From Kluyvera cryocrescens NBRC 102467 (GTDB taxonomy: Bacteria; Pseudomonadota; Gammaproteobacteria; Enterobacterales; Enterobacteriaceae): a DNA stretch of 64,000 nt. Every line of letters begins with the position of its first letter. Position 1 is the first letter of the stretch. The stretch covers positions 109,104 through 173,103 of the forward strand of contig NZ_BCTM01000014.1 in assembly GCF_001571285.1 (NCBI RefSeq), read 5' to 3'. Made by a program: the position numbers and the translations under genes. Positions 11,169 to 19,728 of this stretch are shown here, piece by piece. The notes beneath the pieces were generated by a model. The model saw only the letters and a list, made by a program, of their open reading frames with translations. It was not told the origin of the DNA and made no database searches.

Positions 11169-12122
11169 TTACTCCTCGATGGGCGCGCGGATGCGATCGG
11201 CATAGGCCTGCATCCAGGCATCGTCCACCGGATAGTAGTGGGTTTTCTCTTTGATGCGCTCCGCGCGGAAGACCGTTAGCGGCTGTGTTGCGGTCGCCAC
11301 GACAAAAGAGAAGGTCTTGATATTGGTGGCCGCGCCAAACTCGCCTTTACGGTTCATACAGACGACGGACAGGTCGCCCGCGCGGCCAAAGCGTGACATC
11401 AGTTTATCTTCGAGCTCGTATACCACGGAGTCGGCCGCCTGCTGTGGGGTCATTCCCTGTTCCATACGGCGGACGATCTCATAGCTGGTGCAACCCTTCA
11501 TCAGGTCTTCACCAACGCCGGTCGCCGTGGCGGCACCGATTTCACTGTCGCAGTAGAAACCTGAGCCGATAATCGGCGAGTCGCCAATGCGCCCGCGTTT
11601 TTTCATAAACAGGCCGCTGGTGGAGGTCGCCACGCTCATCGAGCCTTGCTTATCCAACGCGATAACGCCGACGGTGTCATGGCCATCGTACGGGCTGAGC
11701 CCTTTATCCAGCGTTTCGCGGCAGCGTTTGCGGTAGTGCTGCATTGCCCGTTCGGTGAGCATTTTTTTATCGCTAAACCCCTGGCTGAGCGCCCATTCGC
11801 GTGCGCCCTGGCCAACCAGCAGAGAGTTGTAACGCTGGCGGCCCAGCGCATGCGCCACCTTGACGGGATTGGCAATATCAATCAGGTTGCCCACCGCGCC
11901 AAAGGCCAGCGTATCACCGTCCATCCAGGCGGCATCCAGTTCGACTTCGCCGTTCTCGGTGGGCAGGCCGCCATAGCCCACCGATTTGTAGAATGGAAAA
12001 TCCTCGACGGCGACCACGGCGTCCACCACCGATGTCGTCGCTTTATTCCCGCCAGCCAGCGCGGTGGCGGATTCGCTAACGCCTTCCAGCGCCATACGCC
12101 AGGTTGCAATTATTCCCCACAT
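11169..12122 (-). CDS. N4-(beta-N-acetylglucosaminyl)-L-asparaginase-type Ntn hydrolase
   Basis: A 317-residue Ntn hydrolase of the glycosylasparaginase/plant-type asparaginase family. These proteins cut themselves to expose an N-terminal threonine nucleophile. The site here is Asp149-Thr150 in GHDTVGVIALD; the HDT form is typical of glycosylasparaginases rather than IaaA-like isoaspartyl peptidases, which have GT. The oxyanion and substrate region GDSPIIGSGFYCD and the ATATGVGED segment are intact. No signal peptide is seen, so the enzyme is probably cytoplasmic, unlike secreted bacterial homologues. Predicted reaction: cleavage of the amide bond in a sugar-asparagine to aspartate and a glycosylamine. 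It lies between an EIIC gene (3 nt away) and the peptidase gene. Confidence 0.88.
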   Translation of the reverse strand: MWGIIATWRMALEGVSESATALAGGNKATTSVVDAVVAVEDFPFYKSVGYGGLPTENGEVELDAAWMDGDTLAFGAVGNLIDIANPVKVAHALGRQRYNSLLVGQGAREWALSQGFSDKKMLTERAMQHYRKRCRETLDKGLSPYDGHDTVGVIALDKQGSMSVATSTSGLFMKKRGRIGDSPIIGSGFYCDSEIGAATATGVGEDLMKGCTSYEIVRRMEQGMTPQQAADSVVYELEDKLMSRFGRAGDLSVVCMNRKGEFGAATNIKTFSFVVATATQPLTVFRAERIKEKTHYYPVDDAWMQAYADRIRAPIEE

Positions 12123-12125
12123 CTC

Positions 12126-13442
12126 TTACTCCTGTTTTGCTAGCGTATTGGATCCCTGAGCTTCACTTATTTCTGCACTGCGGTACTGCTTGTCGAGAAT
12201 GCGCATAAACGGCAGATAGAGCATTGCGCCAATCAGCAGGTTCAGTATCTGCATCACGCTCCCGGAAATATGCCCGGTGACGATAAATCCGCTGATAACC
12301 GGCGGTAGCGTCCACGGAATAAACACCCCAGTGGTGACCGCCACCATGCCAATTTTCATTGCCACATACTGAATCGTCACCAGCACCAGCGGCACCAGGT
12401 TGAACGGGATCAGCATGATAGGGTTCATGATCACCGGCAGGCCGAACAGTACCGGTTCGTTGATGTTAAAGACCGATGCCCCAGCCCCAAGCCGCGCCAC
12501 TTCACGCATGCTTTTACTCCGAGCGAAGATAAGCATTGCTATCACCAGCGACAGCGTCGCGCCGGCGCCGCCCATCCAGATCATGTCAAAGAATTGCTCG
12601 GTGATGATATGCGGCGGGGTGACGCCGGCCTGGATGGCGGCGATATTGTCAGTTTGGTTTTCCATCCACAGTGGACGAATGATGCCGTTGACCATTGAGC
12701 CGGAGTTAATCCCGACTGACCACAATATGGTGATGCTAAAGACGGTCATCAGTGCGCCAAAATAGGAGGTACCGAAATGGCGTACCGGCGTTGCCACCAC
12801 CTCATAGATAAACTGATGGATGGTTTGATAGTGGGTGTTTTCAAAACCGATACGAATCGCTAGCACCAGAATCATTACGACCAGCGCAGGAATGAGTGCA
12901 GCGAATGATTCCTGCACGGCAGGCGGTACGCCTTCCGGCATCTTGATGACCAGCTTTTTGCGCTTGAGCCAGCAGAACAACTCGGTCCACAGCAGCGAGC
13001 CAATCATGGCGACAAACAGCCCTTTGGTGCCAATCCATTCAACCGGCATTACCGTAATGCCGCCGTTATCGGCCACTTTGATAAACGGTGTCAAAATCAG
13101 GAAGCTGACGAGCGCCAGAATGCCGCATGAGATACGGTCGCTACCATAATGCTCGGCCAGCCGATAGGCCACGAGAAAGCTGATGAACAGCGACATGGTG
13201 GAGAACACCGCGTTAAACGGGATCTCAATGATGGCGCTCCAGTTATTACCAAAGCTGTGAGACATAAATTGCTGGTAGCTCTGATTCGGGAACGACGAAA
13301 TGACCAGCAGAATAGATCCAACGATGATGAAAGGCATAAAGGAGACATATGCACCACGGATGGCGCCGAGATGACGTTGCTGGGCGGTTTTCGCAGCAAT
13401 CGGCATCAATTTCTCTTCTAAAAATCCCAGAACATTGTTCAT
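12126..13442 (-). CDS. PTS permease EIIC, lactose/cellobiose family
   Basis: Integral inner-membrane permease component of the phosphotransferase system: 438 residues with about ten hydrophobic segments. It resembles CelB/ChbC, including the conserved FNINEPVLFG motif of the sugar site (residues about 325-334). It has no fused IIA or IIB domain and no IIA or IIB gene is nearby. It therefore needs partners encoded elsewhere, perhaps a chitobiose- or cellobiose-type set. First gene of the operon with the glycosylasparaginase and peptidase genes, divergent from the transposase-like regulator, with a CRP-like site in the 166-bp gap. Substrate unknown; a beta-linked amino sugar conjugate is suggested by the next gene (inference). 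Confidence 0.9.
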   Translation of the reverse strand: MNNVLGFLEEKLMPIAAKTAQQRHLGAIRGAYVSFMPFIIVGSILLVISSFPNQSYQQFMSHSFGNNWSAIIEIPFNAVFSTMSLFISFLVAYRLAEHYGSDRISCGILALVSFLILTPFIKVADNGGITVMPVEWIGTKGLFVAMIGSLLWTELFCWLKRKKLVIKMPEGVPPAVQESFAALIPALVVMILVLAIRIGFENTHYQTIHQFIYEVVATPVRHFGTSYFGALMTVFSITILWSVGINSGSMVNGIIRPLWMENQTDNIAAIQAGVTPPHIITEQFFDMIWMGGAGATLSLVIAMLIFARSKSMREVARLGAGASVFNINEPVLFGLPVIMNPIMLIPFNLVPLVLVTIQYVAMKIGMVAVTTGVFIPWTLPPVISGFIVTGHISGSVMQILNLLIGAMLYLPFMRILDKQYRSAEISEAQGSNTLAKQE

Positions 13443-13528
13443 TGTGAACTCCGTATAAGATTAACGGACATTGTGTGTGTTATGTAATAGAAAACGACGA
13501 AAGGATTATCGAAGAAAGCTGATGGCGG

Positions 13529-13550
13529 AAAGGTGAAACGGGTCACATCG
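13529..13550. promoter_or_regulatory. CRP-like site in the divergent promoter region
   Basis: GGTGA-AACGGG-TCACA at 13532-13547 matches 9 of 10 core positions of TGTGA-N6-TCACA. It lies about 90 bp upstream of the EIIC start and about 60 bp upstream of the regulator start. Catabolite control would suit a PTS operon. Confidence 0.5.
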
Positions 13551-13608
13551 TATCGACTTAATTAATATAAATCTCATATGATTAGTTATCATTATTGATG
13601 GGTTTTTT

Positions 13609-14466
13609 ATGGAAATAAAGCTGCACGCGAACGCAACAACGACGCCAAGGGTCCGGAAATATCTTCAGGAATCGAATAAAAGTGACCGTGAATTGGCGCT
13701 GGAGCTGGGGATTTCAGTGACGACGGTACGCCGCTGGCGAAATCGGCAGCAGACGGCAGATCGTAGTACCACGCCAACAGTTGTACACAAAGCGATGAGA
13801 CAAGAGCAGATCGTATTGATTAATGCCCTGCGGGACATTCTCAAGGCGCCACTGGACGATCTGCTGTTTATGGTGGTGCAAGGGCTGGAGATCCCACTCT
13901 CCCGCGCGACGCTAAACCGCTATCTGAAGCCGTCATATCATCGCGGAGTCCGTGAGACGCTAAGCGGTAAAAAAGCGCTAAAGGCCGGTATTAAAGCGCA
14001 GTCGTTAACGCTGCATTACCGCTTTTTATCGTTGCATATGGATGATGATGGCGACCATCATTTACTGTGGGCGCAGGAGCCGGTGAGCGGCTGGTGCTAT
14101 GCGCGCATATACTCCGGGATGTCGGCGTCACTGGTGGTCAATTGGCTGGATGACGTGCTGAAACAGTTTCCCGGTGATATCCAATCTGTTGAGATACAGG
14201 GCGATGAGTGGCTGAACGAAGGTTGGGTGAATGCACTCGAAAGGCGGTTAGCGGAGCAGGGGATTTCAGCGCGCACGACGCCGGCGGTGAATAAGCGATT
14301 AGCCGTGGCGGTGACGCTGCCGCTGGCAGAGATTATTCCTGCTGCACGCGTCTGTACGCCAGACGAGCTGGTCGCCAGGCTGTGTTCGATTTTTAATGGC
14401 GGGAAAGAGCAGAAAAAGCTCGGAAATATGACGCCGCAGGCTTTCTTAGAAGCGCTGCGGCGGTAG
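13609..14466 (+). CDS. transposase-derived HTH protein, putative regulator of the PTS operon
   Basis: A 285-residue protein. An N-terminal helix-turn-helix (about residues 27-46, ELALELGISVTTVRRW) and a second HTH-like segment (about 95-106, LSRATLNRYLK) are followed by a region (about 135-245) that reads like the RNase-H-like core of IS481/rve transposases. Asp145 and Asp199 (QGDEW) fall where the first two acidic residues would be. The segment matching the usual NGxxE is NKRLAV, without the Glu. The C-terminal LGNMTPQAFLEAL resembles the end of IS481 transposases. No inverted repeats or target duplication are evident. Single copy, divergent from the EIIC operon, so a domesticated DNA-binding regulator is likely. 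Function unproven. Confidence 0.6.
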   Translation: MEIKLHANATTTPRVRKYLQESNKSDRELALELGISVTTVRRWRNRQQTADRSTTPTVVHKAMRQEQIVLINALRDILKAPLDDLLFMVVQGLEIPLSRATLNRYLKPSYHRGVRETLSGKKALKAGIKAQSLTLHYRFLSLHMDDDGDHHLLWAQEPVSGWCYARIYSGMSASLVVNWLDDVLKQFPGDIQSVEIQGDEWLNEGWVNALERRLAEQGISARTTPAVNKRLAVAVTLPLAEIIPAARVCTPDELVARLCSIFNGGKEQKKLGNMTPQAFLEALRR

Positions 14467-14472
14467 CCGTAT

Positions 14473-14832
14473 TTAGCCGATGATTTCCAGCACCTGCTCC
14501 GGCGGGCGGCCGATGCGGGCCTGGCCGTTGTTCACGACAATCGGGCGCTCAATTAGCTTCGGATTTTCTACCATCGCCTGAATTAATGCTTCTTCGCTAA
14601 GCTGACTGTCGCCAAGGTTCAGCGATTTATAGAGATCTTCTTTCTGGCGCATCAGTTCGCGGGCGCTGGTCATACCCAGCATCTTCAGCAGCTTATGCAG
14701 CGTTGCGGTATCCGGCGGTGTCTCAAGATAGAGCACAACGTTCGGTTCGACGCCGTTATCCTTTAGCAGGCTTAAGGTCTCGCGGCTTTTTGAGCAGCGC
14801 GGGTTATGGTAGATAGTGACCGACTCCGTCAT
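14473..14832 (-). CDS. yfgD: ArsC-family protein YfgD
   Basis: A 119-residue thioredoxin-fold protein of the arsenate reductase (ArsC) family, the length of E. coli YfgD. The active-site cysteine is in YHNPRCSKSR (Cys13), and the IERPIVVNNG and GRP segments that form the oxyanion pocket are present. Arsenate reduction is known for the family but has not been shown for YfgD, and no ars operon is nearby. It lies 11 bp downstream of bepA, probably in one transcript, and ends 6 bp from the convergent transposase-like gene. In K-12 it neighbours hda directly; here the 4.8-kb accessory block separates them. Confidence 0.92.
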   Translation of the reverse strand: MTESVTIYHNPRCSKSRETLSLLKDNGVEPNVVLYLETPPDTATLHKLLKMLGMTSARELMRQKEDLYKSLNLGDSQLSEEALIQAMVENPKLIERPIVVNNGQARIGRPPEQVLEIIG

Positions 14833-14843
14833 AGTCTCTCCTG

Positions 14844-16307
14844 TTACATTTTCTGATAGGGGCGGAAGCGTTCTTGCAGTTGGCGTAGCTGGTCGATGCG
14901 GGCGTCGTAGCGAGCCTGCTGTAGGCTGCGTAATTTCACCTGCGCGCTGGCGGCGCTCAGCAGTGAGATCGCCTGATCCAGCCGGCCTACCAGCGCCATG
15001 TTTTCAGCGCGGGCTGCTAACTCCTGATCGCGGTTACCCAGCTTATTTTCCGCCTGAGCCAACAGATCCCAGCCGTTGGTATCTTCTTTATTGCTGAAGG
15101 TGTAGCGGTTCAGAATGGTCGCGGCTTCACCAGCCTGGCCTGCTTCAAGCAAGGCGTTGGCAAGGTTTAGCTGCAGCACCGGGTTGGTACGCAGTTCGCG
15201 GGCATTCTTCAGACGATTGACGGCTTCCGCCGTTTTGTTCTGTCCAAGATCGATATCGGTGGCCAGATCGAGATACCAGGCATTTTGCGGCTCGGCGCTC
15301 AGCAGCGGCTGCAGCTGTTTACTGGCTTCAGCGTAGTTTTTTGCTTCCATAGCCAGCAGCGCCCGGCCGTACTGAGCAGCGTGCTGCTCGCGGACATTCC
15401 CTTTTGACCAACTGTCGAGAAGGTCGGTACCCAGTTGATTTTTTCCAGAATTGTACATGCCGAGCGTACGTGCTTTGGCGAAATAGAAATCGGCTGAGGA
15501 CTGTGCCACTACCGGACGCATCTGGTTAGCACGGTTGCGCGCATCTGACAGACGGCTTTCCGGCAGGGGGTGAGTGAGCAGCATTTCCGGCGGGCGCGAT
15601 GAGTAGCGAGACTGATCGAGCAGTTTTTCCATAAAGGCCGGCATGGCCTGCGGATCAAAGCCCGACCGCTGCAATACCTGAATACCAATGCGGTCGGCTT
15701 CTTCTTCGTTCTGACGGGTAAAGCTGATGATGCCCTGCTGGGTACCCGCAAGAGTACCGCTCAGCGCCGCCATACCGGCCTGCGGGCTGGCCATCGCCAG
15801 CAGAATAGAGCCTAATGCGCCGACCCACGTTAGTGGGGCATTACGCTTCTGATCTTCCATCGCACGCGCCAGGTGGCGCTGAGTCACGTGGGAGATTTCG
15901 TGCGCCATGACCGACGCCAACTGGCTCTCAGTATCCGAGTAGCGGAACAGCGCAGAGTGAAGCACCACGTTCCCACCGAAGAAGGCGAAGGCGTTAATAT
16001 CGTCGTTATTGATCAGATAGAAATGAAATGGCGTACGGACGGAATAGGCGTGCGAGACCAGTCGCATACCCAATGAATTAATGTATTGAACCAGCAGCGG
16101 GTCGTTAATCAGCGGTGCGCTTCCGCGCAGTTGTCGAACATAGTAATCCCCCATCTGCATCTCCTGACCGATGGAGAGCGTGCTTCCTGCGGACGTGCCT
16201 ATATCCGGCAAATCGTCCGCAGAATCCGCAAACGCGGGGGTGATTTGGCCGAGCGCAAGTGTCGCAATAAGGGATGCCAACAGCGTTTTTTTCAACTGCC
16301 TGAACAT
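14844..16307 (-). CDS. bepA: periplasmic metalloprotease and outer-membrane assembly chaperone BepA
   Basis: M48 zinc protease that assists LptD maturation and degrades stalled outer-membrane proteins at the BAM complex. At 487 residues it equals E. coli BepA (YfgC). A Sec signal peptide ends near ITPAFA (residue 27). The zinc site is His136, Glu137 and His140 in HEISH, with Glu201 in the NEEEADRIG segment. The C-terminal half (about 305-480) consists of TPR helices. It lies upstream of yfgD in one transcript and is divergent from perM. BamC, a partner complex component, is encoded about 4 kb away. Confidence 0.96.
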   Translation of the reverse strand: MFRQLKKTLLASLIATLALGQITPAFADSADDLPDIGTSAGSTLSIGQEMQMGDYYVRQLRGSAPLINDPLLVQYINSLGMRLVSHAYSVRTPFHFYLINNDDINAFAFFGGNVVLHSALFRYSDTESQLASVMAHEISHVTQRHLARAMEDQKRNAPLTWVGALGSILLAMASPQAGMAALSGTLAGTQQGIISFTRQNEEEADRIGIQVLQRSGFDPQAMPAFMEKLLDQSRYSSRPPEMLLTHPLPESRLSDARNRANQMRPVVAQSSADFYFAKARTLGMYNSGKNQLGTDLLDSWSKGNVREQHAAQYGRALLAMEAKNYAEASKQLQPLLSAEPQNAWYLDLATDIDLGQNKTAEAVNRLKNARELRTNPVLQLNLANALLEAGQAGEAATILNRYTFSNKEDTNGWDLLAQAENKLGNRDQELAARAENMALVGRLDQAISLLSAASAQVKLRSLQQARYDARIDQLRQLQERFRPYQKM

Positions 16308-16521
16308 AACCTCTATCCTGTAATGTGGGATGTGCCTGTTTTGACCTATAGCGTACCGTTACGTTCCGTAAAAAGCCGCTCTGCGAGTGTATCTATCTGC
16401 TTCCTCGTTGAAAATGATAATTGCATGATTGTGGGATAATTATAAAAAGCGGAGTCTTTTTTGTGACACTTAGATACAATTCATCTTCTGTATGAAAACA
16501 CAGGCCTCAGGGAATAGATTT

Positions 16522-17589
16522 ATGCTCGAGATGTTGATGCAGTGGTACCGTCGCCGATTTAGCGACCCCGAAGCGATAGCGTTGCTAGTTATTCTGGTGG
16601 CCGGTTTTTGCATTCTTTTTTTCTTCAGCGGTCTGCTGGCCCCCTTACTGGTAGCACTCGTTTTGGCGTATCTGCTGGAGTGGCCTACCGTTCGACTGGA
16701 GCGTTTGGGCTGGTCACGCAGTTGGGCGACCAGCGTGGTGCTGGTGCTGTTCGTCGGTATTCTGCTGCTCATGTCATTTGTGGTGATGCCGATTGCCTGG
16801 CAGCAGGGGATTAACCTCATTCACGATATGCCCGGCATGCTCAATAAGCTGTCGGATTTCGCCGCGACGCTGCCGCGCCGGTACCCCGCGCTGATGGATG
16901 CAGGCATTATTGATGCGATGGCGGAAAACATGCGCAGCCGCATGCTGACCATGGGCGATTCGGTGGTGAAATATTCAGTCGCTTCGCTGGTGGGGCTGCT
17001 GACGCTGGCGGTCTATCTGGTGCTGGTACCGCTAATGGTCTTTTTCCTGGTCAAAGACAAAGAGCAGATGCTCAATGCCGTGCGTCGCGTGCTGCCGCGT
17101 AACCGCGGGCTGGCAGGCCAGGTGTGGAAAGAGATGAACCAGCAGATCACCAACTATATTCGCGGCAAAGTGCTGGAAATGGTGGTGGTGGGGATTGCCA
17201 CCTGGCTCGGTTTCCTGATGTTTGGCCTGAACTATTCGCTGCTTCTGGCGGTGCTGGTCGGGCTCTCCGTACTGATCCCGTACATCGGTGCCTTCGTGGT
17301 GACGATACCGGTGGTCTGCGTGGCGCTGTTTCAGTTCGGCCTTGGCACCGAGTTCTGGAGCCTGTTTGCGGTGTACCTGATTATTCAGGGGCTGGACGGC
17401 AACCTGCTGGTACCGGTGTTGTTCTCTGAAGCGGTAAACCTGCATCCGCTGGTGATTATTCTGTCGGTGGTGATTTTCGGCGGGCTGTGGGGCTTCTGGG
17501 GCGTCTTCTTTGCGATTCCGCTCGCTACGCTGATTAAGGCGGTAGTGCATGCCTGGCCGGATGGTCTGGTGGTGGACGACGAGTCCTGA
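16522..17589 (+). CDS. perM: AI-2E transporter-family permease PerM
   Basis: Inner-membrane protein of 355 residues with about eight hydrophobic segments, matching E. coli PerM (YfgO, 353). An ATG at 16492 would add ten residues, but MLEMLMQWYRRRFSDPEA is the family start and CAGGGAA lies 7-8 nt before the ATG at 16522. The AI-2E family core (GKVLEMVVVGIATW, and LLVPVLFSEAVNLHP near residue 300) is intact. The transport substrate of PerM is not established. Divergent from bepA; ends at a bidirectional terminator shared with bcp. Confidence 0.92.
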   Translation: MLEMLMQWYRRRFSDPEAIALLVILVAGFCILFFFSGLLAPLLVALVLAYLLEWPTVRLERLGWSRSWATSVVLVLFVGILLLMSFVVMPIAWQQGINLIHDMPGMLNKLSDFAATLPRRYPALMDAGIIDAMAENMRSRMLTMGDSVVKYSVASLVGLLTLAVYLVLVPLMVFFLVKDKEQMLNAVRRVLPRNRGLAGQVWKEMNQQITNYIRGKVLEMVVVGIATWLGFLMFGLNYSLLLAVLVGLSVLIPYIGAFVVTIPVVCVALFQFGLGTEFWSLFAVYLIIQGLDGNLLVPVLFSEAVNLHPLVIILSVVIFGGLWGFWGVFFAIPLATLIKAVVHAWPDGLVVDDES

Positions 17590-17593
17590 TAAT

Positions 17594-17622
17594 AAAAAAG
17601 CCGACATAACGTCGGCTTTTTT
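17594..17622. terminator. bidirectional terminator between perM and bcp
   Basis: A 7-bp stem (AGCCGAC/GTCGGCT, 5-nt loop) is flanked by A and T tracts between the convergent genes. Confidence 0.88.
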
Positions 17623-17636
17623 GATTCATTCGTTTC

Positions 17637-18107
17637 TCACGCGTTCGCTTGCAGCCAGCCCAGCACGATGTCGTGGTGGTTGCTGGTTTTGAAGTCATCA
17701 AATACGTGTTCAACTTTGCCGTCAGCGTCCACCAGGAAGCTGATACGGTGAATACCGTCATAGGTTTTACCCATGAAGGTTTTTTCGCCCCAAATACCAA
17801 ACTGCTCGCAGACCTGGTGATCTTCATCGGAGAGCAGCGTGAAGTTCAGCAGCTCTTTTTCAGCGAAACGGGAGAGCTTTTCTGGTTTATCGGTGCTGAT
17901 ACCCAGAACCTCTACGCCCGCTTTTTTCAGTTCGTCCATATTATCGCGAAGGCCGCAAGCCTGCACGGTGCAGCCAGGAGTCATCGCTTTCGGGTAGAAA
18001 TAGACCAGAACTCGTTGTCCCTGGAAGTCGGTCAAATTTACTTGCTCGCCGTCTTGATCGGGCAAACTAAATTTCGGTGCGATATCACCGGCTTTCAGTG
18101 GGTTCAT
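17637..18107 (-). CDS. bcp: thioredoxin-dependent thiol peroxidase (bacterioferritin comigratory protein)
   Basis: Peroxiredoxin of the BCP/PrxQ type that reduces hydrogen peroxide and organic hydroperoxides using thioredoxin. At 156 residues it equals the E. coli length. The peroxidatic Cys46 and resolving Cys51 are in TPGCTVQACGLRD. Its ATG overlaps the gcvR stop by one base (TAATG), so the two genes are translationally coupled. Confidence 0.97.
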   Translation of the reverse strand: MNPLKAGDIAPKFSLPDQDGEQVNLTDFQGQRVLVYFYPKAMTPGCTVQACGLRDNMDELKKAGVEVLGISTDKPEKLSRFAEKELLNFTLLSDEDHQVCEQFGIWGEKTFMGKTYDGIHRISFLVDADGKVEHVFDDFKTSNHHDIVLGWLQANA

Positions 18108-18679
18108 TACTCATCTCCATCCTGTTCATCATGCTGTGAATAATTAATCACGTTTATACTGCCTTGCGCTTTCAATTCTGTACATAGGGCTTTGAACGCT
18201 TGCTCAATATTTGATGCATTTTGCGTAGCGGGACTATGGGCAGTTATCTGGATAAATAGCTGCGCTGTGCCTTCATCGCTCCCCGGTTGGGTACGTGAAA
18301 CCAGCTCGGCGATATTCATCTCCCAGCTATCAAACAGGGCGGTAAAACGCTCGATGATGTGCGGGGAGTCCGGAACCTCCACCTGAACCCACACGGTGGC
18401 GGGCATCGCCGGACGTGGGCGAGCGGTAGTGCGCTTCATCACAATCAGCAGGTCCAGTTCCGCCCCTTTTAGCGGCAGAGTCGATTCAATGAGGGTAATC
18501 GCATTCCAGGTGCCGGAAAGCAGCATAATAAAAGTGAACTCATCTCCCAGCATGGCCAAACGACTGTCTTCGATATTGCAGCCGCAGCTGCTGACGTGAC
18601 GAGTGATCGTATTGACGATGCCAGGGCGATCCGCGCCCAGGGCTGTAATAACCAGATAGTGTTGTAATGAGGCTGTCAA
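18107..18679 (-). CDS. gcvR: glycine cleavage system transcriptional repressor accessory protein
   Basis: ACT-domain protein that binds GcvA when glycine is low and turns it into a repressor of gcvTHP. The 190-residue product equals the E. coli length. It has two ACT-like modules (about 8-80 and 95-175), the first with ALGADRPGIVNTITRHVS. There is no DNA-binding domain, as expected. It is divergent from dapA and couples into bcp. Confidence 0.95.
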   Translation of the reverse strand: MTASLQHYLVITALGADRPGIVNTITRHVSSCGCNIEDSRLAMLGDEFTFIMLLSGTWNAITLIESTLPLKGAELDLLIVMKRTTARPRPAMPATVWVQVEVPDSPHIIERFTALFDSWEMNIAELVSRTQPGSDEGTAQLFIQITAHSPATQNASNIEQAFKALCTELKAQGSINVINYSQHDEQDGDE

Positions 18680-18833
18680 ACCTGTTCTTCCTTTAAAAAG
18701 GTGCGGTATACCCTAGGAAAGCATAAAAAAAACCGGCATACAACATTCTGAAGGGCTTCAGTCTCTTGCTTTTATTACAAGACCAAACGTACCATTGAGA
18801 CTCATGTCCGCACGTCAGCACAGAGGATGGCCC

Positions 18834-19712
18834 ATGTTCACGGGAAGTATTGTAGCGCTTGTCACGCCGATGGATGAAAAAGGTAATGTCGACCGTTCAA
18901 GCCTGAAAAAACTGATTGATTACCATGTCGCCAACGGAACCTCGGCGATTGTGTCGGTAGGGACTACCGGCGAGTCCGCAACGCTCAGCCACGAAGAGCA
19001 TGGCGACGTGGTGATGACCACGCTGGAGCTGGCCGATGGCCGTATTCCAGTTATTGCCGGAACGGGGGCAAATGCAACCGCAGAGGCGATTAGCCTGACC
19101 CAGCGTTTTAACAATACCGGCGTTGTCGGTTGCCTGACGGTAACCCCGTACTACAACCGTCCGACCCAGGAAGGACTGTTCCAGCACTTCAAAGCGATTG
19201 CTGAACATACTGACCTGCCGCAAATCCTGTATAATGTGCCGTCGCGTACCGGTTGCGATATGCTGCCGGAAACCGTAGGTCGCCTTGCGAAAGTAAAAAA
19301 TATTATCGCGATTAAGGAAGCCACGGGGAACTTAAGTCGTGTTCACCAGATCAAAGAGCTGGTTTCAGACGATTTCATCCTGCTTAGCGGTGATGATGCT
19401 TCCGGGCTGGACTTCATGCAGCTGGGCGGTCATGGCGTCATTTCGGTAACGGCGAACGTTGCTGCGCGTGATATGGCGGAAATGTGCAAACTGGCTGCAG
19501 CCGGTCAGTTTGAGCAGGCGCGTATCATCAACCAGCGTTTGATGCCGCTACACAATAAATTATTTGTCGAACCCAATCCTATCCCAGTGAAATGGGCATG
19601 TAAGGAGTTGGGACTTGTGGCGACCGATACCATGCGCTTGCCGATGACACCGATCACCGACCACGGTCGTGATGTGGTGGCATCCGCATTGAAGCATGCC
19701 GGTTTGCTGTAA
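18834..19712 (+). CDS. dapA: 4-hydroxy-tetrahydrodipicolinate synthase
   Basis: First committed step of lysine/DAP synthesis: condenses pyruvate with aspartate semialdehyde. An ATG at 18795 would add 13 residues. The family start [15 protein letters not shown] at 18834, behind AGAGGATGGCCC, gives the usual 292 residues. The Schiff-base Lys161 lies in AIKEATGN, Tyr133 in YNVPSRTGC, and Thr44/Thr45 in GTTGES. It is 16 bp upstream of bamC, as in E. coli. DapE, a later enzyme of the same path, is encoded about 6 kb away. Confidence 0.97.
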   Translation: MFTGSIVALVTPMDEKGNVDRSSLKKLIDYHVANGTSAIVSVGTTGESATLSHEEHGDVVMTTLELADGRIPVIAGTGANATAEAISLTQRFNNTGVVGCLTVTPYYNRPTQEGLFQHFKAIAEHTDLPQILYNVPSRTGCDMLPETVGRLAKVKNIIAIKEATGNLSRVHQIKELVSDDFILLSGDDASGLDFMQLGGHGVISVTANVAARDMAEMCKLAAAGQFEQARIINQRLMPLHNKLFVEPNPIPVKWACKELGLVATDTMRLPMTPITDHGRDVVASALKHAGLL

Positions 19713-19728
19713 AGTTTAGGGAGATTTG

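Noticed and set aside
13609..14466. Intact insertion sequence
   Set aside because: No terminal inverted repeats or target duplication were found around the gene and the acidic triad looks incomplete, so it was called a domesticated protein instead.
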